Below are positions 1 to 10,150 of a stretch of 24,503 nucleotides of DNA, piece after piece (position 1 is the first letter of the stretch; the number at the start of each line of letters is the position of its first letter). This stretch comes from Cladosporium sp. IMV 00045 (Eukaryota; Ascomycota; Dothideomycetes; Cladosporiales; Cladosporiaceae). The position numbers and the translations under genes were made by a program. Location: contig MSJI02000315.1 of NCBI GenBank assembly GCA_001931905.2, positions 1-24,503 on the forward strand. The letters run 5' to 3'. The notes below the pieces were generated by a model that made no database searches, was not told the DNA's origin, and saw only the letters and a program-made list of their open reading frames with translations.

Positions 1-1338
1 CGTCCTCCTGCGCCTGGCAGCGCCCCCGTCAAGCCTGGAAAACCCGGTGACAGGACTCCCAAATCTATGGTTATTCGCATTGGCGCATCCGATGTTGGAC
101 CTTCAGTATCCCAGCTGGTGAAGGATGTACGAGGAATGATGGAGCCGGCTACGGCCTCGAGGCTGAAGGAGAGACGGAGCAACAGACTGCGCGACTACGT
201 CTCCATGGCTGGACCTTTGGGTGTGTCGCATCTCATGTTGTTCAGCCGTAGCGACAGCGGTAATGTGCAGCTGCGCATGGCCGTCACCCCGAGAGGACCT
301 ACCCTTTGCTTCCGCGTCGAGAAGTACAGTCTTTGCAAGGACGTTCACAAGAGCATGAAGAGACCGAAGAGTGGAGGCACTGAGTACCTGGCGTCGCCGC
401 TACTCGTCATGAACAATTTCAGCTCGGCACAAGGAGAGACGGAAGAGACAAAAGACAAGAAGAACATTCCAAAGCACTTGGAGAGCTTGTGCACGACTGT
501 CTTCCAGTCAATGTTCCCTGCGATCAACCCCACAACCACACCTTTGAAGTCGATCAAGCGAATTATGCTTCTGGACCGCTCACCAGCCGACGCCAACACG
601 GAAAACCCTAGCTACGTTCTCAACCTCAGACATTACGCGATTGAGACCCGAACTGCAAAATCTGTTCCCAAAGCTCTGCGAAAGCTCGATGCTGCCGAAA
701 AGCTGCAACACCAAGGAAGCAAGCGAAGCCGTGGAGGCCTGCCCAATCTCGGAAAACTGGAGGATGTGTCCGATTACCTGCTGGATCCCCACGGCGAAGA
801 CGGCTTCACGAGCGGCAGCGATAGCGAGCCTGAGACGGACGCCGAGGTTGAGATTCTGGAGGAAGACACAAGGCGGGTGATGAACAAGTCGCAACAGAAG
901 AAGAGACAAGAAGAGCTGAGCGACCGCCGAGACCCCACCCGCAAGGTCGAACGCAAAGGCATCAAGATGCACGAGCTCGGTCCTCGCATGCGGTTACGCT
1001 TGACCAAGGTCGAGGAGGGATTGTGCACAGGCAAGGTCATGTGGCACGAGTACATTCACAAGTCGCAAGAAGAGCTTAAGGAGATGGACCGTGTACACGC
1101 GAAGAGAAGGCAGGAGAAGGAGAAGAGAAAAGCGGAGCAGAAGGCTAACGTGGAGAAGAAGAAGGCGGAGAGGAGGGCCAAGGGTCAGCCTGAAGAGGAG
1201 GAGGGCGATGATGATGAGATCGTCGGCGAGGCATACGACTCGGACGATGACCAATGGGAGGACGACGACATGGAGGATGCCGGCGAGGGTGCTGAGGATG
1301 AGGATGACTACGATGAGGAGATGGAGGAGGAGGAGTGA
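1..1338 (+). CDS. SSF1: Ssf1/Ssf2 (Peter Pan) Brix-domain ribosome biogenesis factor, 5'-truncated by window edge
   Basis: The frame is open from base 1, so the true start lies left of the window; the ATG at 67 is internal (the family motif P-K-S-M-V-I-R-I-G spans it). In yeast, Ssf1/Ssf2 work in the nucleolus in 60S subunit maturation (27S pre-rRNA processing). About 445 residues are visible. Family landmarks: SQLVKDVRGMMEP, then ERRSNRLRDYVSMAGPLGVS, TPRGPTLCFRVEKYSL, KRPKSGG, SPLLVMNNFSS and FPAINPTTTPLKSIKRIMLL, which follow the Ssf1 Brix domain in order. A basic Lys/Arg/Glu-rich helical stretch follows, then a strongly acidic Asp/Glu tail (last ~50 residues), common in nucleolar proteins. 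No intron is needed in the visible part. Identification rests on the recognised Brix/Ssf1 motifs and is firm; the missing N-terminus is estimated at a few dozen residues. Confidence 0.95.
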   Translation, partial: RPPAPGSAPVKPGKPGDRTPKSMVIRIGASDVGPSVSQLVKDVRGMMEPATASRLKERRSNRLRDYVSMAGPLGVSHLMLFSRSDSGNVQLRMAVTPRGPTLCFRVEKYSLCKDVHKSMKRPKSGGTEYLASPLLVMNNFSSAQGETEETKDKKNIPKHLESLCTTVFQSMFPAINPTTTPLKSIKRIMLLDRSPADANTENPSYVLNLRHYAIETRTAKSVPKALRKLDAAEKLQHQGSKRSRGGLPNLGKLEDVSDYLLDPHGEDGFTSGSDSEPETDAEVEILEEDTRRVMNKSQQKKRQEELSDRRDPTRKVERKGIKMHELGPRMRLRLTKVEEGLCTGKVMWHEYIHKSQEELKEMDRVHAKRRQEKEKRKAEQKANVEKKKAERRAKGQPEEEEGDDDEIVGEAYDSDDDQWEDDDMEDAGEGAEDEDDYDEEMEEEE

Positions 1339-2440
1339 TGTACTATGTAAAAATACCCTTTGACTGGGATATGAAAAGCCAGTAATACTTGGATTTTTGC
1401 GAATACTAAGCCAGGTCTGGAGAATCTGACTTTGGCAGTGTGCCCTGGTGTCAGTTTGATGTACGACTAGAGCGACGACCCGGAAGTTCACAACGATCAC
1501 TGTTGCCAAAATCAATAATCTCTACGCAATAATGATCAAATCGGAGCGGCATATAGCGGCAAGCCTGCGATCATTTGTCGAAGTCATCACGGATAGACTG
1601 CTCACAGCTTGCCCTACCCGGATATCATCGCTCAATTGGAGGTTCCATGATCGAGCCCGATTGACACGCCTATGCATCCAGACTTACACCCCGCACAACC
1701 TGTACAGACCAACAAATTGTAAACAAACTTCTCCGGATGCATCCCAAGAAATCGTTATATCTCAGACGAAAAAGGTTTGTGAACATGTGCTTCTTCCCGT
1801 TCAGGTAATCGCGCATGACGATGAAAGCATGGATGCACTAAAAGCGACACACGTAATGCAAGGAATTGCGAAAATCCTGACTGACGTAGGAGTTACCCAC
1901 CGACAACAAATTGATATCCCGAACAAAGTCAGCCAACGGAGCTTCTTTTATGGAGCGATACATCGTGCTGAACGTGCCGAGCGTGCATGTTCTGCTTTAG
2001 GAATGGTCGAAGCCAGCGGCTCGGTTCATCTCCCGGCGTCTGGCACAAGATCGCCAGGAGCGGCTGCAAAGAAGCAGGGATTGACATGCTTTTCGATCAG
2101 TAAGGCTTGTTCGTTTGGGAGCCGATCTTCTTTTCTTCCCAACCATATCACAGATGTCTTCTGCAAGCGCGCTTATTCGAGATCTCTCATCGAGAGCCCC
2201 GGTTTTTCGCTTCAATGCTTCTCTCTCAAGATGTGCCCTATCTTCTCGCCATCGTCATGGGTCCTCAGATCACTTTCATATGTCATGGTCTTCTGAAGGG
2301 GATTGCAGCCGCACCAAGATGTGACGGGTGCATCATGTAAGAATGCTTTGGTCGAAGTCGGTGTGATGAGATGTCTTAACAGTGGAACGGGTCCCTGTTT
2401 GAATGTCGAACCTCACCCTTTGTTCGCCGTTCGCCGTTAA
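1339..2440. other. Long intergenic region (SSF1 3' flank to DHA1 promoter) without a supported gene
   Basis: This 1.1 kb stretch holds the SSF1 3' flank and the distal promoter of the transporter at 2586. It contains an ATG-started open frame of 254 codons (1532-2296, +), which is long for chance. Its product has no recognisable domain, is rich in Ser, Arg and Cys, and uses rare-looking codons (ATA, TTA, AGA, CTA) unlike the C-ending bias of neighbouring genes. I do not call it a gene; it may be a chance frame or a relic. I see no tRNA, transposon ends or CRISPR here. Confidence 0.5.
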
Positions 2441-2447
2441 TATAAAA
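2441..2447 (+). promoter_or_regulatory. TATA box of the DHA1 transporter gene
   Basis: TATAAAA lies 139 bp before the chosen ATG (2586), and a pyrimidine-rich stretch follows. Just upstream, the heptamer GTTCGCC is repeated head to tail (2422-2435). The position supports ATG 2586 as the start, since the frame upstream of it offers only non-ATG codons. Confidence 0.6.
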
Positions 2448-2585
2448 CGCTGATACAGTGCGTTTCGGTCCGCACAGGCCAACTTCTATCGCACTTTTTG
2501 CTCTTGTTGACCCTGCCGTTTTGTGTTTTCTTCTTGCCGACGGTTTGGTGCTTCAATTCTTATTTCTATCTCCATCTTGGCGACA

Positions 2586-4380
2586 ATGACACAGGACGTA
2601 GAGAGTCAGCAGACTCCGGAGGCCAGCGTGATGAATGTCAATCGCCTCTCGGAAACACCGACCGTTGTCAACTCGGTCAGATATAGCAGCAATTCAGGCA
2701 CTTCCACGCCTGCGAAACGCCAACCTTCTGACACGCCTGACGTGCCTCCGCTTCCTGCTGCATATGGACGCCAAAACAGTGTTGACGGATCTATCAAGAC
2801 TGGTCACACGAAACACGATTCTGAATCTTTTGAGGAAAAGGACCAAGATGACACTGAGCCGGACAACACACCCGCCGCCACAACATCTGCCCTGGAGCCC
2901 GAGGGAGAAAACAACAACCTCGTCGATTGGGATGGACCTCAGGACCCAGAGAACCCGCAGAACTGGGACAGGAAATATAAGTGGCTGGTCATCATGAACC
3001 TCGCTGCCATGACATTCGTTGTCTCTTTCGCCAGTTCGGTGTTCTCAACTGCAACTGTTGTCACATCTCAGGAGTTTGGTGTTAGCCAGGAAGTCATGAT
3101 TTTGGGCGTGACCCTGTACGTTGTTGGCTTTGCGCTTGGCCCTCTAGTCTTTGGTCCTCTCTCGGAGCTGTACGGTCGCCGGACTCCTGTCATGGCTGGA
3201 ATGATCGCTTTCCTGATCTTCCAAATTCCCATTGGTGTTGCAAACAACCTGCAAACCGTCTTTATCTGTCGGTTCTTTGGTGGTGCCTTTGGCAGCGCCC
3301 TCCTGGCTATCGTTCCCGGCATGGCAGTCGATCTCTTCGATCCCGTTGAACGTGCCGTTGCTACGATGGCATACGCGGCGGCTGTGTTCGCGGGTCCAGC
3401 AGTCGGGCCAATTGTTGGAGAGTTCACCGTGAAGAACGAAAACCTCGGCTGGCACTGGACTGCATGGTTCACTATGATCATGGGAGCATTCTTTTTCGTG
3501 CCAGGTCTTTTCTTCATCAAGGAGACGTTCCCTGCGACTATTCACAGACAGAAAGCTGCCAGACTACGCCAAGAGACGAAGAACTGGGCACTTCACACGA
3601 AACAGGACGAGGAGCCTGTTCACGCCAGCTACCTCTTCCGCAAGTACGGATTCAAGCCGGTGGAGATGATGATCAAGGAACCTATCCTCATTGTCATGAC
3701 CGTTTACATCAGCTTGGTTTACGGCATTCTTTACCTCATCTTCTTTGCGTACCCATTCAGCTTTCAGATTGATCGTGGTATGGTCGAGGGAGTTGCGGCG
3801 CTGCCTTTCATTGCAATCTTCATCGGCGTACTTATCGCTTGTGCCTTTTTGACCTGGGAAACGAAGGTGGTCTTTACGCCCAAGTTGGTCAAGGCTAAGA
3901 AAGTCATTCCCGAAGAACGCCTCCCTCCGATGATGGCTGGCGGCGTCATTCTTGTCATTGGCCTCTTCTGGTTCGCCTGGACCTCTTTCCCCAGCATCAA
4001 CCCTTGGCCTCAAATCATCAGCGGTGTCTTCATCGGCTGCGGTGTAAGTCCTGATCTTCAGCCGTTTCTTCGAACCCTACAAGCGTCAAGCTAACATTTT
4101 GTCATAGATTATTATGGTCTTCATGCCCGCCGTCGTTTACCTGGTCGACGTCTACCTGTTCGAGGCCAACTCCGCTCTGGCAAGCAACACCTTCATTCGC
4201 AGCCTTGTCGCTGCCGTCTTTCCTTTGTTCTCGTCCTACATGTATGAGGATCTTGGCGTGCAATGGGCCACTAGCTTGCTCGCATTCCTCTGTCTCACCC
4301 TGATCCCGGCTACTTTCGTCTTGTACAAGTACGGAGCGAAGATCAGGAGCTGGAGCAAGTTCGCATACAACTTGGGTTAA
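2586..4380 (+). CDS. DHA1-family MFS transporter (drug/polyamine:H+ antiporter type)
   Basis: Two exons, 2586-4043 and 4108-4380, give 576 aa. The 64-nt intron (4044-4107) has donor GTAAGT, branch GCTAAC and acceptor TAG, in phase 0; without it the frame stops early. The N-terminal ~125 residues are Ser/Thr/Pro-rich and cytosolic, ending in WDGPQDPENPQNW, a signature of fungal Tpo/Flr1-like DHA1 proteins. About 12 hydrophobic segments follow. MFS motif A appears as GPLSELYGRR (near residue 190) and the antiporter motif C as AGPAVGPIVGEF (near residue 269). The protein probably sits in the plasma membrane and exports drugs, polyamines or small metabolites using the proton gradient; the substrate cannot be read from sequence. 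The start ATG has a good context (GACAATGAC) and a TATA box 139 bp upstream. It converges with the next transporter, 249 bp away. Confidence 0.93.
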
Positions 4381-4629
4381 GCACGTTGGAAAAGCTTCGT
4401 TGCTTTGTATTCCGTTTACCATATCTCATTTATAACCTTCATCATAGATCAGCCCATGTAATTGGGTGTTACTTAATGTATTTTTTCTTTTTCCCTGGAA
4501 GACCTATCTCATCGCCATCAGATAGGGTGCTCGCAACTCTCCTTCCTCGTCAAGCGTCTGCCACATTTGCAGCGCTTAGGCCCGTTCCGCAAATGCTCAC
4601 TGGAAGCTACCACGACCGGCGGGGATAAC

Positions 4630-6260
4630 TTAAGTCTTTCGAAGTAGCGCAGGCGAACCCTGCAGATACCACTTCGCACCGAACAAACACAGACCTGCTG
4701 CAGCAGACAACCCTCCACAGAACCCAATCGATATCGCATACGCGTCTGCTCCGACCCTGCCCATCTGGCCGCGCGAATACTCCAAAAGAAGCACCGCAAG
4801 AGGGTTCCCAACGAAGACCGGCACGACCAAGCTGAGCCAGAACATAGCCATGGCAGAGCTCAGATCTTTCACGCCAACCGTCGTTGCTGCGACTGGCGCT
4901 GCCGCACTCCAGACTGCTCCTCCCGTTCCGCCCTGCACAATTGCAAAGGCTGCGATGGCTGAGAAGCTTCGGGCTGGAAGCCATATGGCCCAGCACACCA
5001 CGCCATTGACGATGCTCAGAACGATCGCCATGTTCACCCGGCCGAACTTGTCGAGAATGACACCTGCCAGAGGTCTTCCTATCATGAGACCAGCAGCAAG
5101 TAAGGATTGCACAACCGCTCCTTTTGTTTGCGTTAGACCCAGACCATCAGTCGCGAAGATAGCAATGCTGTACAGGGCGACGTAGAACGACATCACTGCT
5201 AATGGTCAGCCGATCATTGTATGTCCACTAGGGAGAGGGTAAGTTATACTTGCAAGACCACCCCAAATCCACACCCACACGAATCCTCGGTGGACCAGCC
5301 AGGAGACTTGCAAGGGCTCGGATCTTGCGCCGGACTCCTTCTGTCGCGGTTTCATGAGGAGGATGCAGGGTATCAGGACGCCGGCTGAGATTGCTCCGTT
5401 TACAATCAGGGAGTACTTGACGGAAAGTCGGTCGATTAGGAGACGGGTCGTGTTGGAGAGGATTAGACCGCCGAGGCCGGAGCCGGAGTTTGCCAATCCC
5501 TGATTATGGTTAGTTTCTGTTTGAGGATGGACACCTGCGCTGGGTATGGATTGCGTACTTGTGCAAGACTTAGCCTTCGATCGAACCAGTGCGCTAGCAA
5601 TGGCTGAGATGGGACCAATGTCTGCGATACAATAGGATCACATCAGTATATCTGGTCGAACTTTCCAACGCACTGTGCCCTTACTCACCAGACCAAGGCC
5701 TGGAAATGTCAGTCGATGTCATCAAGAGGTGATTCGAACCAAATCTCACCTATGCCAAACACTAGCCCTTGGCAGACGATAAACGTTTCGAATGTCGTAC
5801 ACAAGCCTGCCATACACTGACCGAGACTACATGCAAGCATGCCTGCGAACATCGGAGTGCGATGGCCAAAGTTCTTGGTCATGATATTGGCTAAGGGAGC
5901 GCACAACAAAGCGACAGCAACCGATAGACTGCCGACGAGAGAGTACTTCAACGGAGTAGCGCCAGGGAAGGTTGAGTTGGCTTCGAAGTGCGATAAGTAT
6001 ACGCCAAATGAAGTGTTGAATCCTGCTTGTTGTCAACTACGCATCGATTACAAGGTGCTTATCGACGTACCCCATGTCGCTGCGTTTAGGAAGAGGACAA
6101 CGACTACTACCACCCACCCGTAGCCGCCATTGGGGGGGTCAGTGGGTGCTTCATCCTGAATTTGCTCCTGCTGTTCTTCGGGATCTCGTCCGTTGTTTCT
6201 GGAGGTGTGTACATTTGAGAATTCCTTGTCTTCCCAAGGTTGAGTAGCAAAAGTTGTCAT
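4630..6260 (-). CDS. MCH/monocarboxylate-type MFS transporter
   Basis: Six exons on the minus strand: 6260-6071, 6022-5750, 5699-5689, 5621-5559, 5499-5250 and 5195-4630, giving 450 aa in one continuous frame. Introns are 48, 50, 67, 59 and 54 nt. The N-terminus has the hallmark PPNGGYGWVVV leading into TM1, then NAATWGFNTSFGVYLSHF across intron 1, as in fungal Mch and animal MCT proteins. Later landmarks are LVPSQPLLAHWFDRRLSLAQG and LANSGSGLGGLILS, rebuilt across introns 2-4, and GLMIGRPLAGVILDKFGRVN in the second half. Fungal homologues carry carboxylates, riboflavin or unknown metabolites; the substrate here is unknown. Exon 3 is only 11 nt, and intron 5 ends in a TAGCAG tandem acceptor (alternative first base of exon 6 at 5198). 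The gene shares a divergent promoter with a Zn2Cys6 regulator, which may control it. Confidence 0.9.
5689..5699 (-). other. 11-nt microexon of the MCH-type transporter gene
   Basis: Between a 50-nt intron (5700-5749) and a 67-nt intron (5622-5688) lie just 11 coding bases, GCCTTGGTCTG. They complete codons for GLGL in the conserved loop GxGxGLxxVPS after TM4. Reading through the downstream donor (GTGAGT) meets a stop. Skipping the exon removes 11 nt and shifts the frame, so it is needed for the full-length protein. Confidence 0.75.
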
Positions 6261-6651
6261 GTTTATCTCGATATCAGAGTATGCAGTAGAATGATACCAT
6301 TAAGAGAAAAGACCACTATCATTCGATGCGAAGCCATCTGGCATATGTAAGACATTTTGAGTGGATATCTGTATTTCAAGGATCGTCGTCGGCGAGCAAT
6401 ATTATATTGGATACATGCATGTGCATCCACAGCATGTGGCGTCTCTGCACCATTTGTGGTCAGTTTGACTAATTGATACGAGGTTTGTAGTAATTGCATG
6501 GAAGTTGTCACTGTATTCGAACAGTAGGGCGTGGTCGGGGAACAAAAGTAGACGCCGAACACCGACTCTCGGCCTCTACATTTCCATCACCCCCGCACTC
6601 GACAGCCATCGGAGACTTGATCTTGACAGCATTCTTGCATTGACGATTCTA
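6261..6651. promoter_or_regulatory. Bidirectional promoter between the MCH-type transporter and the Zn2Cys6 regulator
   Basis: This 391-bp region separates two ATGs pointing away from each other, so it must hold both promoters. It contains the everted triplet pair CCG-N5-CGG (6562-6572, CCGACTCTCGG), a form bound by some binuclear zinc-cluster factors, 80 bp before the regulator's ATG. No strong TATA box is visible. That the regulator binds here is inference. Confidence 0.5.
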
Positions 6652-9140
6652 ATGGCGGGTAGCACAGGCTTTTCAGGCGAAGATAGAGGCGCTTCAAGCA
6701 GTGCACGATCGCTGCCGTCTGCCAGGCCACAGGTCGCCTGTCTGGCCTGTCGTGAAGCTAAGCAGAAATGCTCAAAGGGCGTTCCTTGGTAGGTGAAGAC
6801 ACAGTCATCGACTCAATCATTGTGGTTACTAACGTTCCTGACAGTCAGCGTTGTCTTTCGTCACGTCTTGACTGCCGCTACCCATCGAAATCAAATCGTG
6901 GCCGAAAGCGTGGCAGCACCAAGTGAGTATCGACATCCATCTGCGATTTACCTCATGCTAACAAAAGTCAGCAAGCCTGACACAGTCGAGAAGCTACTGT
7001 CACGACTGAACAAGAGTTCTATTCGGAACGAGGTTATCGCGGCACTGAGTAGCTCTGTGGACGACAATGGCGGCAGCGACTCGGCGTCTCCGCAGCCCCC
7101 GACTCCATTGCAACATTCATCGCTTCCGTCTGCTCGCGCCGGAAGCATGCCACAGAACACCTTGATCAGTTACCTTGACTGTCACCAACCCGCATACTCG
7201 CCTCTTGAGATCCTAGCAGCTGCCGTGGCCACGCAGAGACACCCTTCGTCCTCAACGGACGCATCACAGTCGAGTTCCCAGCAAACTCCAACCTGGCATG
7301 ATGCCGCCTTATCACCAGTATTGCAGAGTCATCAACGCTCTCCAGAGACTCTTGCCGCGGATAAAATGATTGAGTTGTACTTCAGTAAGCTATGTCGCTC
7401 TAACGTTATCAATTACAGTATTGTTGACTGAAACGATACAGCTCCGCGTACTTTAGAGCAAACAGATTGGCAGGTACTTGCTTTGCAACCCGCTGGTAGC
7501 ACTCTGCAATTACAGTCGACCCTGCATGATCCTATCAACTCTAGGCTCATTGACTCTGATGATGCAGTGCTCTTCTTCGATCTGTAAGTCTTCTGTCCGG
7601 AGGCATATTCACAGCCAGGATGTGAGACCCTCACGCTATTAATGTTGGTTAACACCGGTTTCTGCAGCTTCTTCAAGTTTCGAAATCCGCTCGTAGGTCT
7701 ACTGGATCCCGTTCTGCATACACCTCAGTTCGTCCGCTCTTCATCATTCACACTTTTCTCCGTCATTTGTGCGCTTGGCTGCGCCATGTCGGATCGTGCC
7801 CGCGACAAGCTCTTATGCTCAGCGTTGGTTGCACTGGCCGATGGTAACATCAAGTGGTCAATCGCGGCATCGGTGAAAACTGTCGAGACCATCCAGGCGA
7901 TCATTAACATGACCTACTGGGCTCCACTTTCTGAAAGACAATGCGATGATCCGTATTGGCTGCGTTTGACTCATGTAAGTGGCTGCCTGAGCGCGAATAC
8001 GATATTCCTGATAAACTTGAGCTGATTTCGAGGAGGCTGCGCAACTTGGTCGCGAAATGGGCATCAACCGTCCAGATGTAATCGCTCAAAAAATCAACGC
8101 CGTTCCTGATCTGTGTGAACAGGGCAAAGAACGACGACAACGGAACTACGAGCGGACGTGGCTCTATGTTTTCATCTCTGATAAGAGCTTTGGCATTGCT
8201 ACCGGGCGTCCAATGTGCGTTTCCTGGAAAGAGCTCATGCCCGGTGTCGCCGATTGGTGGCAGAACAAAGGTACCACGCCTTTGGATCGCCTTATCTGCG
8301 GCGTAGCAGAGATGAGACTCATCGTGGTATGCTTCATGCTTCCCCTCATTCTTGATCACAGTAGTTCCAGACTGACTCAAGTAGGTGAAAGCGTTCGAAG
8401 AACGCCAGATGACTTCCAGAACAAAGCCATCTGTACTCCTATGGAGATGCGAGACCTTCGATGCTGTTAGCCAGCTCCGAGACCTTCGCTGTTCGCTCAC
8501 AGGGCCGTCTACTACGGTCTCAATAGGGTCGATACTATCTTTCTACTTGGACTACTCTCTCGTTCTCATCAACTCGTACGCTTTACGAGATCTCATCGGG
8601 CTGGGAATCATTGATGATCTTGCCGAGTTGACTGGGATCTACCAGCAAAGTATCGAGGTGATCAGCCGGATGATGGATTTGATCTTGTTTGATTCTGTCA
8701 TGTCTCAATTGATGATCGGATTCATCAACCCCCAGCTCGTTATGTTGTGTCATGTTGCCACAGAAGTCATTCAGGTAAGCGCTGTCACTATGAGGCCACA
8801 GACTATTGAATAAGATCATTAACAATGACCCAAGGCCGCAAAACGAGGTACACTACCAGAAACCGTGGCGTCAGTGGCGACCAAGATTCGAATGGTGGCC
8901 AACTCGCTAGACAATGTTAAGCGCGCAGTTCCATGCACTTCATGGGTGGCACTTTACTCATCACTCTACAACAGCTTTGTCGTCCAGCTAGACCAAGTCC
9001 TCGCTAGCGAAATCACACCGACAAGTGAAGATTTCGACGACACGGCACTTACTGGATGGTGGGATCCCATCGGCGGTGGCCTTCTGGATTTATCGAATTG
9101 GCTTGACACAGACATTAGCGGCCTCGATGGTCCGACTTGA
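6652..9140 (+). CDS. Zn2Cys6 fungal transcription factor
   Basis: Eight exons: 6652-6788, 6845-6922, 6972-7384, 7442-7583, 7668-7974, 8033-8326, 8385-8774 and 8835-9140, giving 688 aa. The zinc cluster is complete only after removing intron 1: C-x2-C-x6-C-x5-C-x2-C-x6-C (CLACREAKQKC, then C-QRC-LSSRLDC), followed by a basic linker and a Ser/Gln-rich region. The middle-homology part contains FFDLFFKFRNPLVGLLDPVL, then HTPQFVRSS and SVICALGCAMS, as in Acr-2/PrtT-like fungal regulators. AAQLGREMGINR resembles the usual helix after the second conserved block. Introns are 49-84 nt. Intron 3 could end at 7418 or 7441, but only 7441 keeps the frame open. Intron 5 has a GAGGAG acceptor (exon 6 from 8033 or 8036). 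It is a nuclear DNA-binding regulator; its target is unknown, with the divergent transporter the first candidate. The ATG is the first in frame. Confidence 0.9.
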
Positions 9141-9478
9141 GACTTGACAAGTGATCACTTCATGTACAAGACTGAATGACCAGGGAGGTTGTCATGATCG
9201 ATCACTGCAGTCGATTTCAGCACGAGCGATTACCAAACGAAAGTTCGCCCATGGGTGAACCGTTCCGTGCGCGGTATCCTTCCCCACGATGATATTGTCT
9301 CAATGGGGCTTCAGGCTTTGATCGCTCGGGCATTGGGTTGGGATCACGACCTCTGTTTTCAGTATAGGTAGAGATCTTGTTCTCACATGTCTCGCCTAAA
9401 CATTGACTCGCCTGAGAACGGCCCTCTAGGGGTGGACACCTTTCTTTGTGCAAATACCGACAAACGAGCAACACAACG

Positions 9479-9490
9479 TTAGTATTGTTC
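9479..9490 (+). promoter_or_regulatory. Shared 12-bp element TTAGTATTGTTC, copy 1
   Basis: First of four identical copies on the + strand, 175 bp before the SSP1 ATG. It contains ATTGTT, the core read by HMG-box proteins of the SOX/MAT type; a functional role is inferred from the repetition. Confidence 0.65.
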
Positions 9491-9506
9491 TACATTCACC
9501 CAAGGA

Positions 9507-9518
9507 TTAGTATTGTTC
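9507..9518 (+). promoter_or_regulatory. Shared 12-bp element TTAGTATTGTTC, copy 2
   Basis: Identical to copy 1, same orientation, starting 28 bp further on and 147 bp before the SSP1 ATG. Flanking bases differ between copies, so this is not a recent duplication of a longer segment. Confidence 0.65.
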
Positions 9519-9653
9519 CACCCTAATCGAAGATCCAGCACGCTCTTGGTGATATCAACTCCCAATCACCCCAATATAGTTGTCAATCGAAACTCATCAA
9601 CCTTCATACTTGCACCAGCTAAGCTTTTGCATCACAACTCATCATCACCAAAA

Positions 9654-9970
9654 ATGAAGTCCGCAATTTTCCTCGCCGGCGCCATTGCGCTCTTTGCAGG
9701 CATGGCAAGCGCCAACTTGCACCCAGCGTAAGTAGTGACATCTCTCGATTGAAGCATGCGCGCTGACGAGTCCACAGCATCGCCAGGGGCTGGAGGTGTA
9801 CCGATCAAATGAAGAAGGCCGGCATCAAGTGCAAACGCGGCGACACCATCCACATCAAGCGTGACGAGGATGGTAGCAACAAGTTCCATGTCGCTGTTCA
9901 AGATGAGCTCGGAAATGAAATCGATCTCCCCGAGGTCGATATTGCGGCTTTCAATGAGGCTGAGATTTGA
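9654..9970 (+). CDS. Small secreted protein SSP1 (88 aa, two cysteines)
   Basis: Exons 9654-9727 and 9778-9970, intron 50 nt (GTAAGT...CACAG), phase 2, splitting codon 25. The start ATG sits in AAAATGAAG. Residues 1-20 form a clear signal peptide (MKSAIFLAGAIALFAGMASA), so the product should be secreted. The mature part is about 68 aa: a basic segment with two cysteines (C32, C43; C-x10-C, then KRGD), a likely beta stretch (KFHVAVQD) and an acidic tail. No known domain is recognised. Intron position and phase match SSP2, and the promoter carries the same 12-bp element twice. It may be an effector-like or antimicrobial-type peptide, or a developmental secreted protein; none of these is shown by sequence. 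Confidence 0.8.
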
Positions 9971-10150
9971 AAGGGGGATGTAATTGCTGAATTGAATGTA
10001 TCCATTGTTATCTATCTGTCAATTCCTTTTCGCAACTCGACGGTGAAACATGCGTATCGCTTCTGTCATCCGCTCCTAGCGTCTGTCCAATTTGAATGAT
10101 CACAACGCAAGAATAATGGCTCGAATGAGCTCCATAGTAACCTTACGACT

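Larger units (their letters stand above)
9141..9653. promoter_or_regulatory. Intergenic region and promoter of SSP1
   Basis: It holds the regulator gene's 3' flank and the SSP1 promoter with two exact copies of a 12-bp element (listed separately). An HMG-type core TTCTTTGTG lies at 9442-9450. Short open frames here have no recognisable features. Confidence 0.5.

Noticed and set aside
67..69. ATG at 67 as the start of SSF1
   Set aside because: The frame stays open to base 1, and family-conserved residues (TPKS before MVIRIG) precede this ATG, so the start is outside the window.
1997..2215. 72-codon minus-strand frame opposite the 254-codon frame
   Set aside because: No domain, no signal peptide and no splice partner; it overlaps a frame on the other strand that is itself doubtful.
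2523..2585. Upstream extension of the DHA1 transporter from 2523
   Set aside because: It begins at GTG, not ATG; the first ATG in frame is at 2586 with a good context.
6505..6651. Extended N-terminus of the Zn2Cys6 regulator
   Set aside because: The extension starts at TTG; the first ATG is 6652, after which the zinc cluster follows at the usual distance.
7385..7418. Shorter intron 3 in the Zn2Cys6 gene (acceptor at 7418)
   Set aside because: It leads to an in-frame stop within 40 bp; the acceptor at 7441 keeps the frame open into the conserved FFDLFF region.
7904..8500. 198-codon minus-strand frame
   Set aside because: It is antisense to exons of the transcription factor, whose conserved motifs read on the plus strand.
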